Of a stretch of 25,625 nucleotides of DNA, positions 15,490 through 23,067 are shown one piece after another. The number at the start of each line of letters is the position of its first letter. Positions within the stretch are counted from its first letter, which is position 1. The translations under genes were made by a program, and so were the position numbers. The DNA is from Candidatus Atribacter fermentans (GTDB lineage: Bacteria > Atribacterota > Atribacteria > Atribacterales > Atribacteraceae): NCBI GenBank assembly GCA_012517485.1, contig JAAYUT010000125.1, positions 1 through 25,625 of the forward strand, given 5' to 3'. A model generated the notes under the pieces. It had not been told where the DNA came from and ran no database searches. It was given only the letters and a program-made list of their open reading frames with translations.

Positions 15490-16101
15490 ATGCTATACCA
15501 AAAGTTGAAAAAAGAACAACTCTTAAAAGAAATTTACATGGAAGTGGAAAACTGCCATTTATGTCCTTTAGCCAATAATCGAACTCACACCGTATTCGGT
15601 GAAGGAAATCCTAATGCAATTCTCATGTTTATTGGTGAAGGACCTGGAGAGGAAGAGGACCGAACTGGAAGACCTTTTGTTGGAAAAGCCGGAAAGCTTC
15701 TCACTCAGATTTTACAATCGGTAAAAATTACTCGGGAAGAAGTTTTTATTGCCAATATGGTGAAATGTCGCCCACCTGGAAACCGTAACCCAGAGTCTCA
15801 GGAAATTGATAGTTGCTTCCCTTATCTGGAAGCACAAATAGCCATTATTAATCCTACCCTTATCATTACCTTAGGGAGTGTTCCAACGAGTTATCTTCTT
15901 AATACGAAAGAACCGATCAGCAAGATAAGGGGTATCTGGCAGGAATGGCGAGGTGGTAAAAAAATATTTCCTATGTTTCATCCCAGTTTCCTCCTCCGTT
16001 ATAATGACCGTTCGAGGGGTTCTCCTCGGTATCTTACCTGGGAAGACATTAAAGAAGTAAAAAGGAATTATGATTTAATTCGCTATAGCTCTCGAGGTTA
16101 A
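15490..16101 (+). CDS. Type 4 (family 4) uracil-DNA glycosylase with Fe-S cluster
   Basis: Removes uracil from DNA at the start of base-excision repair. At 203 residues it has the family length. Cys22 and Cys25 (CHLC) with Cys93 (VKCRPPGNR) and Cys109 are the four [4Fe-4S] ligands of thermophile-type UDGs. The uracil pocket motif GEGPGEEEDRTGRPFVG (49-65) and the C-terminal HPSFLLR are both intact. The start is ATG with TAGGAAAG about six bases upstream. It follows the ParB-like gene by 102 AT-rich bases with no clear terminator, so read-through from the phosphoesterase promoter is possible; a weak TATAGT lies at 15471. The alternative name in older records, phage SPO1 DNA polymerase-related protein, refers to this family. 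Confidence 0.95.
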   Translation: MLYQKLKKEQLLKEIYMEVENCHLCPLANNRTHTVFGEGNPNAILMFIGEGPGEEEDRTGRPFVGKAGKLLTQILQSVKITREEVFIANMVKCRPPGNRNPESQEIDSCFPYLEAQIAIINPTLIITLGSVPTSYLLNTKEPISKIRGIWQEWRGGKKIFPMFHPSFLLRYNDRSRGSPRYLTWEDIKEVKRNYDLIRYSSRG

Positions 16102-16102
16102 A

Positions 16103-16135
16103 ATTCAATTTTTCTGTTATAATATAAAATTGAAT
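16103..16135 (+). terminator. Weak AT-rich hairpin after the uracil-DNA glycosylase gene
   Basis: ATTCAATTTT (16103-16112) and AAAATTGAAT (16126-16135) are perfect 10-base inverted arms around a 13-base loop. The stem is mostly A-T pairs and only a loose T-rich stretch follows, so it would be a weak terminator. The loop itself contains an extended -10 element, so the structure may instead be part of a control site. Confidence 0.35.
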
Positions 16136-16170
16136 GGTGTATTTTGTTTTTCTTTATAATGTTTTATAAT
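16115..16170 (+). promoter_or_regulatory. Cluster of three -10 boxes upstream of the radical SAM gene
   Basis: TGTTATAAT at 16115-16123 is a perfect extended -10. Two more TATAAT hexamers follow at 16155-16160 and 16165-16170. A TTGAAT at 16130-16135 sits 19 bases before the second box. Any of these would give a leader of roughly 165-215 bases before the short ORF at 16342. The remaining 16171-16325 stretch is AT-rich and I see no riboswitch or stable hairpin in it. Confidence 0.4.
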
Positions 16171-16341
16171 TATTTTTTCAAATATTCATAAGGATACATT
16201 TTTAAAACTTTCATATCTTGTATTACGTAAAAAGAGTATACAGTAGTTTCTCAATTGCAATAGTTCATTTAAAAGAATACATTTTATAAGATGTACTTGA
16301 TATATTGGTTATTCACTATACTCCATAAGGGGTGGTTTCAT

Positions 16342-16383
16342 ATGGTCTTCAGAATTAATATATCGTTCGAGGGAGGTTCATAG
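16342..16383 (+). CDS. 13-residue upstream ORF / leader peptide
   Basis: ATG at 16342 opens a 13-codon frame, MVFRINISFEGGS, ending in TAG at 16381-16383, one base before the ATG of the radical SAM gene. AAGGGGTGG lies six bases before its start, a better ribosome site than most genes here have. The ribosome site of the radical SAM gene (GAGGGAGGT) is formed by its last codons, so the two would be translationally coupled. It contains no Cys and no run of one amino acid as in attenuation leaders. It could be a coupling leader or, less likely, a very short substrate peptide. Too short to judge by codon use. Confidence 0.4.
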   Translation: MVFRINISFEGGS

Positions 16384-16384
16384 T

Positions 16385-17833
16385 ATGGGTTATTTTGATT
16401 CCATAAAGGCTTTTACTGCTGAACAAGTCGTTAAAGCAATGGTCAATTCTCTACGAAACTCCTCTGACGAATCTATAATCCGTTTAACTTATTTAGCCGA
16501 AAAGTTGACACCTATTGAGTATTACCGCGATCAGATTCGTGGACTTCGTCAGATGTTTGAGGAAAAAAGACCACAGATAGTCTTAGCCCGGAGAGTCCTT
16601 CAGGAAATTCATCCCAACGTAAGACGAAAACTTATCGAAAATCTTATCTGTAAAAGCATTCTTTTAGGAGTCCCTAAAAGACAAAAAATAGAAAAAGAAT
16701 TAGGTTGCCAAGTACCTATGTTTTTTGTGGTAAGCCCTAGTATGCGCTGTAACCTCAATTGCTATGGATGTTACGCCGGTGAATATCGTAAAGAAAGCGA
16801 TATGCCAATAGAGCTCCTTGACAGAATTTTTACTGAGGCGAATGAACTGGGCATGAATTTTCTCACCATTTCTGGCGGAGAGCCTTTTCTTCGTAAAGAA
16901 CAAATTGATCTCATGGAAAAACACAGTGAGCTTTCCTTCCAAGTTTATACCAATGGGACTCTTATTGACCGAGACATGGCAAAGCGTTTAGCTCAAATGG
17001 GTAATGTTTATCCTGCTATTAGTGTTGAGGGTTACGAAGCTGAAACAGATGCCCGTCGAGGTAAAGGAACCTACAAAAAAATTATGAACGCTATGGAAGC
17101 CCTTCGTGATGAAGGAGCACTCTTTGGATTTTCAATTACAGCAACAAGACATAACACCGAATTAGTTTGTAGTGATGAATTTATGGATGGTTTGATTAAT
17201 AAAGGAGTGAGTTTTGGTTGGTACTTTACCTATGTCCCAATTGGAAAAAAACCGGACATCAATCTCATGCCAACACCAGAGCAGCGTCTTCATCTCCGTA
17301 ATCAAGTTCACCATCTCCGGTATGATAAGCCAATTTTTATTGGTGATTTTTGGAATGATGGACCATATGTTGGTGGTTGTATTGCTGGTGGTCGGCGATA
17401 TTTCCACATCAATAATGCCGGTGATGTTGAGCCTTGTGTATTTTGTCACTTCACTGTCGACAACATTAAGAATAAAAGTCTAAAAGAAGCTTTTTCTTCG
17501 CCTTTCTTCCGAGCTATTCAAGAAAATCAACCTTATGATAATAATTTAATGCGTCCTTGTATGTTGATCGATGTTCCTGAAGTGCTTCGAGATACGGTAG
17601 AAAAGTACGGAGCTCGACCAAGCCATGAAGGTGCTGATAGTCTCATCAAAGAACTCAAGGATGATATTGATAAATATTCTCAGGCTTTTAAAGAATTATC
17701 TGACCCATTTTGGGAAGAAAATTACAAAGGAACCATTTACTATAAAGATTATAAAACTGAGAGAAAAGAATATCTCGATAAACTAAAAGAAGCTCCAACT
17801 CCTAAATCTCAGAAGGAAAAAGCGAAAGTTTAG
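16385..17833 (+). CDS. Radical SAM protein with SPASM-like C-terminal cysteines
   Basis: Radical SAM enzyme of 482 residues. The [4Fe-4S]-SAM motif is Cys122, Cys126 and Cys129 (MRCNLNCYGC), followed by ISGGEPFLR at 163-170 for SAM binding and VYTNGTLID. A C-terminal set Cys332, Cys351, Cys354 and Cys392 with HINNAGDVEPCVFC resembles the SPASM/Twitch auxiliary-cluster region. The N-terminal 110 residues are helical and lack a named domain that I know; the last 50 are charged and probably flexible. AGGGAGGT lies seven bases before the ATG. It stands alone between its leader ORF and a terminator, so gene context gives no substrate. Peptide or protein modification is the usual job of SPASM enzymes but is not shown here. 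Confidence 0.93.
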   Translation: MGYFDSIKAFTAEQVVKAMVNSLRNSSDESIIRLTYLAEKLTPIEYYRDQIRGLRQMFEEKRPQIVLARRVLQEIHPNVRRKLIENLICKSILLGVPKRQKIEKELGCQVPMFFVVSPSMRCNLNCYGCYAGEYRKESDMPIELLDRIFTEANELGMNFLTISGGEPFLRKEQIDLMEKHSELSFQVYTNGTLIDRDMAKRLAQMGNVYPAISVEGYEAETDARRGKGTYKKIMNAMEALRDEGALFGFSITATRHNTELVCSDEFMDGLINKGVSFGWYFTYVPIGKKPDINLMPTPEQRLHLRNQVHHLRYDKPIFIGDFWNDGPYVGGCIAGGRRYFHINNAGDVEPCVFCHFTVDNIKNKSLKEAFSSPFFRAIQENQPYDNNLMRPCMLIDVPEVLRDTVEKYGARPSHEGADSLIKELKDDIDKYSQAFKELSDPFWEENYKGTIYYKDYKTERKEYLDKLKEAPTPKSQKEKAKV

Positions 17834-17837
17834 TTTA

Positions 17838-17871
17838 AAAAAAGCCTCCCATTTGAAAGGGAGGCTTTTTT
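17838..17871. terminator. Bidirectional intrinsic terminator
   Basis: GCCTCCC (17844-17850) and GGGAGGC (17859-17865) form a GC-rich 7-base stem around ATTTGAAA. A run of A on the left and T on the right extends the stem and supplies a U-tract in both directions. It separates the convergent radical SAM gene and the purine operon and should end both. Confidence 0.93.
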
Positions 17872-17887
17872 AATGATCTTTGAATAA

Positions 17888-18373
17888 TTAAAAGGTTAAT
17901 TCCCGATCAGCTTGAATCACTGCTTCTCTCATCTCTTCTCGATAAGCCTTTATTTTTTCTTGTAACTGAGAGTTTTGTATAGATAAAATTTCAGCTGCTA
18001 AGATGGCTGCATTTCTTGCTCCACTCTCTCCAATTCCAACACAGGCACAGGGTATACCCGCTGGCATTTGAACGATGGAAAATAAAGCATCTAATCCTAA
18101 AAGCGAGGAGGAATCCAGAGGAACACCAATAACCGGACATAATGCCCGGGCGGCTAAAACACCAGGAAGATGAGCCGCATATCCAGCCATGGCGATAATA
18201 ACTTGAATATGATTTTCTTCAACTAATTGTAATATTTCATTGATTTTTTCTGGCGTTCGATGCGCTGAAGCGATAAAAAGTCGATGATTAATTTCAAACT
18301 TATCAAGCAGTTCAATACATTTGGCGGCATAATTCAAATCATTTTTACTTCCAATCACTACATAAACCGACAT
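17888..18373 (-). CDS. purE: N5-carboxyaminoimidazole ribonucleotide mutase PurE
   Basis: Purine pathway enzyme that forms CAIR, 161 residues, normally an octamer. The class I motif SAHRTPEK is at about 41-48, and HLPGVLAA and SIVQMPAGIPCACVGIG line the active site. The loop reads AMAGYAAHLPG where E. coli has AGAGGAAHLPG; I associate the variant with many anaerobes and do not regard it as damage. GGGAGGA lies six bases before the ATG, 2 bases after the purD stop. As last gene it ends at the bidirectional terminator. No purK is in the window, so whether CAIR is formed from N5-CAIR or directly from AIR cannot be told here. Confidence 0.96.
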   Translation of the reverse strand: MSVYVVIGSKNDLNYAAKCIELLDKFEINHRLFIASAHRTPEKINEILQLVEENHIQVIIAMAGYAAHLPGVLAARALCPVIGVPLDSSSLLGLDALFSIVQMPAGIPCACVGIGESGARNAAILAAEILSIQNSQLQEKIKAYREEMREAVIQADRELTF

Positions 18374-18375
18374 AG

Positions 18376-19659
18376 CTATTCCTCCCGAAGAAAAGCACGA
18401 TATCCAATATCTTGACGATAATACATATTTTCGAAACAGATTTTCCCAATAGCTAAATAAGCATTATAAGCTGCTTTTTTAAGATTTTCACCAAAGGCAC
18501 ATACATTTAATACCCTTCCACCGGCTGTTACAATTTGATTGTCCTTTCTCTGGGTTCCAGCATGAAAGATCAGGATCTTCCCCTGAGGATCATTGGGAAA
18601 ATCTTCTAAACCATTAATCTTTTTCCCAATTTCATATTTCCCGGGATATCCACGACTGGTTAAAACTACTCCTAAAAGATTTTGTGCATCCACTTCAAGT
18701 CGAATTTCAGAAAGAGAACTTTGGTAAAGAGCTAAATTCAAATCCAGCCAATCGTTTTTAACCCGGGGTAAAACAACTTGGGTTTCTGGATCCCCTAAAC
18801 GAACATTAAATTCTAAAACATGAACATCCGAATGGTGAGTAATCATCAAACCTAAATAAACAACTCCACGATAATTTAATTTTTCTTGTTGAATTCCTTC
18901 AATGAAAGGAAAAATGATACTTTTTTCAATTTTTTTCAAAAGCTGATCAGAAATCAGTGGTGCCGGGGAATAAGCGCCCATTCCACCGGTGTTTGGCCCT
19001 ACATCACTGTCTCCAACTCTTTTATGGTCCTGTGAGGAAGGAAGGAGACAATAAGATTCTCCATCAAAAAGGAACATAATCGTCGCTTCTTCTCCCTCAA
19101 GGCATTCTTCTACAATAATTTGCTCACCAGCATCCCCAAAAATTTTTTTAACCATCAATTCAATGACAATATCCTCAGCTTCTTCTTCATCCTCAACAAT
19201 AAAAACCCCCTTCCCACTCGCAAGACCATTTGCTTTAATGACTAAAGGGAAATTTAACCCAGATTTAAGGTAAGTAATAGCTGAATCAGGTTGAGCAAAA
19301 ACTTCAAATTGAGCGGTCGGAATTTTATATTTTTTCATAAAATTCTTAGCAAACACTTTACTTGATTCCAGTCGAGCAGCATTCTGATTCGGACCAATGA
19401 TTGCTAATCCCTCTGATTGAAATAGATCAACTATTCCTAATGCTAGTGGAGCTTCTGGACCAACCAAGGTAAGGTCTATCTCTTTTTCTTTGGCAAATTG
19501 AACCATATCGTGAAGAGAATGAAGGCTTTTACAAACTCCCAGAGAACTCATACCTCCATTCCCGGGTATACAATATAATTCTTGAACTTCGGGATTCTGC
19601 TTTACTTTCCAGGCAATACAGTGTTCTCTCCCCCCACTCCCAATCAACATGATTTTCAT
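18376..19659 (-). CDS. purD: Phosphoribosylamine-glycine ligase PurD
   Basis: GAR synthetase joins glycine to phosphoribosylamine with ATP. The 427-residue length is standard. Landmarks: MLIGSGGREHCIAWK at the N-terminus, ATP-grasp segments with KANGLASGKGV, QDHKRVGDSDVGPNTGGMG (canonical GPNTGGMGAYSPAP block) and EFNVRLGDPETQ near the C-terminus, where most homologues have RFGDPETQ. The ATG at 19659 is preceded by AAGGAG formed by the end of purN, 6 bases upstream, so the pair is translationally linked. Confidence 0.97.
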   Translation of the reverse strand: MKIMLIGSGGREHCIAWKVKQNPEVQELYCIPGNGGMSSLGVCKSLHSLHDMVQFAKEKEIDLTLVGPEAPLALGIVDLFQSEGLAIIGPNQNAARLESSKVFAKNFMKKYKIPTAQFEVFAQPDSAITYLKSGLNFPLVIKANGLASGKGVFIVEDEEEAEDIVIELMVKKIFGDAGEQIIVEECLEGEEATIMFLFDGESYCLLPSSQDHKRVGDSDVGPNTGGMGAYSPAPLISDQLLKKIEKSIIFPFIEGIQQEKLNYRGVVYLGLMITHHSDVHVLEFNVRLGDPETQVVLPRVKNDWLDLNLALYQSSLSEIRLEVDAQNLLGVVLTSRGYPGKYEIGKKINGLEDFPNDPQGKILIFHAGTQRKDNQIVTAGGRVLNVCAFGENLKKAAYNAYLAIGKICFENMYYRQDIGYRAFLREE

Positions 19660-19665
19660 AAATAT

Positions 19666-20277
19666 TCATCTCCTTACCTTAACCGTTCTTCCCTGAATGA
19701 TGAGTTTGTCTTCTAAAAACATCTTAATCGCTTGGCAGTAAATTTCATGCTCTTTCTTAAGAATTGATTCGGAAAGAGATTCTACCGTATCATTATCTTG
19801 AACAAAGACTGGAGCTTGGAGAACGATTGGCCCAGTATCCATTCCTTCGTCAACGAAGTGAACTGTGCATCCACTTACTTTTACACCATATTCCAAAGCT
19901 TGTTTTTGAGCATCCAACCCTGGAAAAGCAGGCAATAGAGAAGGATGGATATTAAGAATACGATGGGAATATTCCGATATAATTGCTTTCCCAATGATTC
20001 GCATATACCCAGCAAGACAAATAATTGATGGATTTTCCTTTTTTAAGACTTTTAAGAGTTCGCTTTCGTAAGATTTTTTCCCAGCAAAACTCTTATAATC
20101 AAGAACGAAAGTTGGAATTTTAGCTTTTTGAGCTCTGACTAAAGCAAAAGCGTTCGGATTATCGCTAATCACTAAAGATACTTTTCCTGGAATAAAGCCG
20201 GACTGAGTTGCATCGATGATTGCTTGAAGATTGGTGCCTCTTCCTGAAACTAAAACAACAATATTTTTTTCAATCAC
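19666..20277 (-). CDS. purN: Phosphoribosylglycinamide formyltransferase PurN
   Basis: Folate-dependent GAR transformylase, 203 residues. The catalytic triad is visible as Asn109, His111 (LNIHPSLLPAFPG) and Asp147 (VDEGMDTGP), and the phosphate loop is SGRGTNLQAI at 11-20. The start is GTG with AAGGAGTG seven bases upstream, overlapping purM by 8 bases. It uses 10-formyltetrahydrofolate, so an active folate one-carbon pathway is implied. Confidence 0.97.
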   Translation of the reverse strand: MIEKNIVVLVSGRGTNLQAIIDATQSGFIPGKVSLVISDNPNAFALVRAQKAKIPTFVLDYKSFAGKKSYESELLKVLKKENPSIICLAGYMRIIGKAIISEYSHRILNIHPSLLPAFPGLDAQKQALEYGVKVSGCTVHFVDEGMDTGPIVLQAPVFVQDNDTVESLSESILKKEHEIYCQAIKMFLEDKLIIQGRTVKVRR

Positions 20278-21298
20278 TCCATTTCACTCCTTCCTGACCA
20301 AAGACAACTTCTCCAATCAAATAAGCGTCTTCACCAACCTCATTGAGCAAAGTGAGAGTTTTATCAACTTCAGATTTTTCAATAATCAAAACCATCCCTA
20401 TACCCATATTAAAAGTTCGCCACATTTCGTTTTCTGGTATTTTCCCAATTTTCTGAAGAAAGGAGAAGATTTCAGGAATGTTTATTTTATTCTTGTTGAG
20501 TAAAACACCGTATTTTTGGGGAAGAATGCGGGGAATATTTTCTACAATTCCACCCCCAGTAATATGGGCAATTCCCCTGACAGGTACTTCCTGTAATAGT
20601 TTTAAAATACTCTTAACATAGATCCGGGTTGGTTTGAGTAACTCTCGAGCTAAATCAAGGTCACCAACCATTTGATCGTATTGAATATGATTCCAATCCA
20701 AAACCTTTCTTGCTAAAGAAAACCCATTACTATGAAGTCCTGATGAGGCTAAAGCAATAACCCTATCACCCTTTTGTATATTGCGTCCATCAATGAGTCT
20801 GTCTTCTAAAACTGATCCAACGGCAAAACCAGCTAAGTCATAATCATTATCCTGATACATACCCGGCATTTCAGCGGTTTCTCCTCCCAATAAAGCACAA
20901 CCGGCCAATCGACATCCCTCAACAATTCCTGAAATGACTTTTTCCAGAATTTGCTCACGTAGTTTACCACATGCGAAATAATCAAGAAAAAACCAGGGTT
21001 CGGCTCCAGCACAGAGGATATCATTAACACACATTGCTACCAAATCAATTCCAATAGAATCATGAACTCCCAAATGAATTGCAATCTTTAATTTTGTCCC
21101 AACTCCATCGGTGCTTGCAACCAAACAAGGACTGTTTTTGCCTTTTTGACCCATACAAAAAACCCCAGAAAACCCACCTATATCAGCAATAACTTCGGGC
21201 CTTCGGGTTGACTTTACCAAGGTTTTTATTTTTTCAACAGTCGAATTGGCTAAATCAATATTAACACCGGCTTTTTGATAGGTCCATCCTTCCGTCAC
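20270..21298 (-). CDS. purM: Phosphoribosylformylglycinamidine cyclo-ligase PurM
   Basis: AIR synthetase closes the imidazole ring, using ATP. It has 342 residues, the family norm. ASTDGVGTKLKIA, VNDILCAGAEPWFFLDYFA, GGETAEMPGMY and ALASSGLHSNGFSLAR are textbook PurM motifs, as is ITGGGIVENIPRILP in the second half. The GTG start at 21298 overlaps the purB stop and has GAGGAGGA just upstream, formed by the last purB codons. Confidence 0.97.
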   Translation of the reverse strand: MTEGWTYQKAGVNIDLANSTVEKIKTLVKSTRRPEVIADIGGFSGVFCMGQKGKNSPCLVASTDGVGTKLKIAIHLGVHDSIGIDLVAMCVNDILCAGAEPWFFLDYFACGKLREQILEKVISGIVEGCRLAGCALLGGETAEMPGMYQDNDYDLAGFAVGSVLEDRLIDGRNIQKGDRVIALASSGLHSNGFSLARKVLDWNHIQYDQMVGDLDLARELLKPTRIYVKSILKLLQEVPVRGIAHITGGGIVENIPRILPQKYGVLLNKNKINIPEIFSFLQKIGKIPENEMWRTFNMGIGMVLIIEKSEVDKTLTLLNEVGEDAYLIGEVVFGQEGVKWSD

Positions 21299-22608
21299 TC
21301 TTGTTCCTCCTCGCTTAAACCAGCATTTTTAAAAATGTAATCTAAAGAATTGAGAAAATGGTGGTAGTCAAAAAGTTTCTCTATTTCTTCTTTGGTAAGG
21401 TATTTCTTGAATTCATCATCCTGGAGTAAGACTTCCTGAAATGATGATTTAGGATCTTCCCACGTAGTCAATGCCGAACGTTGAACAATTTTATATGCAT
21501 CTTCACGACTTAATCCCTTCTTAATTAATTCAAGGAGAACTCGTTCTGAAAAGACTAAGCCACGATTCGATTCCAAATTCTTCTTCATATTATCAGGAAA
21601 AACTTGTAAATTATCTAACAAACGACAAAAGGTAATAAGTAAGTAATCACAGAGTATAAACGAATCAGGAATGATAATACGTTCTGCTGAAGAATGGGAA
21701 ATATCTCGTTCATGCCATAGGGGAATGTTCTCCATGGCAACCACAAGGTTTCCTCTTAAAACTCGACTTAAACCACATATCTGTTCTCCAGTGATGGGAT
21801 TTTTTTTATGAGGCATAGCTGATGACCCTTTTTGTCCGGCAGAAAAACCCTCCTCAACCTCGTGGATTTCGGTTCTTTGTAAACTTCTTAATTCCAAAGC
21901 AAATTTTTCTAAAGAGGTTCCAATCATAGCCAATGCCCATATCATTTCGGCATAACGATCTCTCTGGATGATTTGAGTTGAAACCTCGGCTGCTTTTAAA
22001 CCTAACTTTTCACAAACAAATCTCTCTACAAAAGGTGGAATATTTGCATAATTTCCTACTGCTCCAGATATTTTTCCAACCCTGATATTTTCTCGAGCTT
22101 GACCGAATCGATGGTAATTTCTTTTCATTTCGGTATACCACATCGCCATTTTTAATCCAAAGGTAGTTGGCTCAGCATGAATGCCGTGGGTTCGACCTAC
22201 CATGAGAGTGTTCCGATACTTTAGAGCCTTTTGTTTAATGGAACCAAGAACTTTTTGGCAATCTTCAAGAATTAAATCGGCTGCTTCTTTCATGAGAAAG
22301 GCCTGTGCGGTATCCAGCATATCAGAGGATGTCATACCGAAATGAATAAATCGGGATTCTAATCCGCATTGTTCAGTTAAACTCGTTAAAAATGCAATAA
22401 CATCGTGACGAGTGATGGTTTCTATTTCTTTCATCCGATTAAGAGAAAGTGTAACCTGGTTAGAAATCTTGTAGTATTCATCCTGAGATAATAATCCCAG
22501 CTGAACCCAGGCTTCTAAAACAAGCAATTCAACTTTCAACCAGATTCGAGCCCGATGTTCTTCATCCCAAATTTTTGCCATTTCATGTCGACTATAACGT
22601 TCTATCAT
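21295..22608 (-). CDS. purB: Adenylosuccinate lyase PurB
   Basis: Cleaves SAICAR and adenylosuccinate in the purine pathway; 437 residues. It belongs to the fumarase/aspartase superfamily with signature GSSAMPHKKNP, plus GRTHGIHAEPTTFG and GMTSSDMLDTAQA, which carry catalytic residues. The longest frame starts at 22692 within the preceding gene. The ATG at 22608 is correct: the protein then begins MIERYSRHEMAKIW as in other PurB proteins, GAGAGGAGC lies about eight bases upstream, and the ATG overlaps the stop of the zinc-ribbon gene as ATGA. Confidence 0.97.
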   Translation of the reverse strand: MIERYSRHEMAKIWDEEHRARIWLKVELLVLEAWVQLGLLSQDEYYKISNQVTLSLNRMKEIETITRHDVIAFLTSLTEQCGLESRFIHFGMTSSDMLDTAQAFLMKEAADLILEDCQKVLGSIKQKALKYRNTLMVGRTHGIHAEPTTFGLKMAMWYTEMKRNYHRFGQARENIRVGKISGAVGNYANIPPFVERFVCEKLGLKAAEVSTQIIQRDRYAEMIWALAMIGTSLEKFALELRSLQRTEIHEVEEGFSAGQKGSSAMPHKKNPITGEQICGLSRVLRGNLVVAMENIPLWHERDISHSSAERIIIPDSFILCDYLLITFCRLLDNLQVFPDNMKKNLESNRGLVFSERVLLELIKKGLSREDAYKIVQRSALTTWEDPKSSFQEVLLQDDEFKKYLTKEEIEKLFDYHHFLNSLDYIFKNAGLSEEEQE

Positions 22609-22925
22609 TCTGGTTTGCTCCTCTCTTGGATATTTCCACAATAGGAACAATATCGAGCATGGGAATCGATATATTTCCCACAGGATTGGCATTGCTTACG
22701 AGGTGGTTGTCCCATTTCTCGGAAGAGTTCTTCACGAACATGTTCAATTTCGTCTTCGATTGAAAGAATTTCCTGAACATCTTCTTTGAGATCTTCTCGT
22801 TCCAATTCTTTATCACGAAAAAGTTGGAATACTTTTTTCCCAAGATTTTGAAACCCCTGATCTTTTTCTCCGATAAGGGAGCGAAGCTGAATTTTTAGTC
22901 GAAAAATATTCCAGTAATTTTTCAA
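22605..22925 (-). CDS. Small zinc-ribbon protein heading the purine operon
   Basis: Protein of 106 residues with no name that I recognise. The N-terminal two thirds are helical and highly charged (LEREDLKEDVQEIL, IEDEIEHVREELF), likely a coiled coil. The C-terminus is a zinc ribbon, CQSCGKYIDSHARYCSYCG, with C-x2-C-x10-C-x2-C spacing. I choose TTG at 22925: GGAGG lies 8 bases upstream, while the ATGs at 22973, 22952 and 22946 have none, and the first overlaps a predicted -10 box. The ATGA overlap with purB makes it the first gene of the operon. A regulatory or assembly role is possible but unsupported. Confidence 0.75.
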   Translation of the reverse strand: MKNYWNIFRLKIQLRSLIGEKDQGFQNLGKKVFQLFRDKELEREDLKEDVQEILSIEDEIEHVREELFREMGQPPRKQCQSCGKYIDSHARYCSYCGNIQERSKPE

Positions 22926-22971
22926 AACCTCTCCCTCCAGTATCATTTTCATCGGCTTTATTTTGCTTGTC

Positions 22972-22980
22972 ATTTTAGCA
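22972..22980 (-). promoter_or_regulatory. Extended -10 promoter for the purine operon
   Basis: The minus strand reads TGCTAAAAT, an extended -10 with one mismatch in the hexamer. Transcription would start near 22965, about 40 bases before the TTG start of the zinc-ribbon gene. No convincing -35 box, guanine riboswitch or terminator-antiterminator pair is visible in 22926-23067. Confidence 0.4.
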
Positions 22981-23067
22981 TATTTTTATTCCCTTCATAG
23001 AAGAAATATCTTGCATTTTCTTTGGTTAAAGGTTAATCTGTTGGAAAAAAGAGGGAGGGAATATTAT

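Noticed and set aside
16171..16325. Possible riboswitch or small RNA in the leader of the radical SAM gene
   Set aside because: The stretch is AT-rich with only short, weak inverted repeats such as TACAT/ATGTA; no stable fold or known motif could be seen by eye.
17888..18373. PurE active-site loop reading AGYAAHLPG as a sign of lost function
   Set aside because: The surrounding catalytic motifs are intact and the position varies among PurE proteins, so this looks like a subfamily difference.
22592..22843. 83-codon minus-strand frame overlapping the zinc-ribbon gene
   Set aside because: The other frame has a C-x2-C/C-x2-C zinc ribbon and a matched ribosome site; this one shows no domain.
22926..23067. 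Possible purine riboswitch before the purine operon
   Set aside because: The predicted leader is only about 40 bases, too short for the aptamer, and no paired stems of the expected kind are visible.
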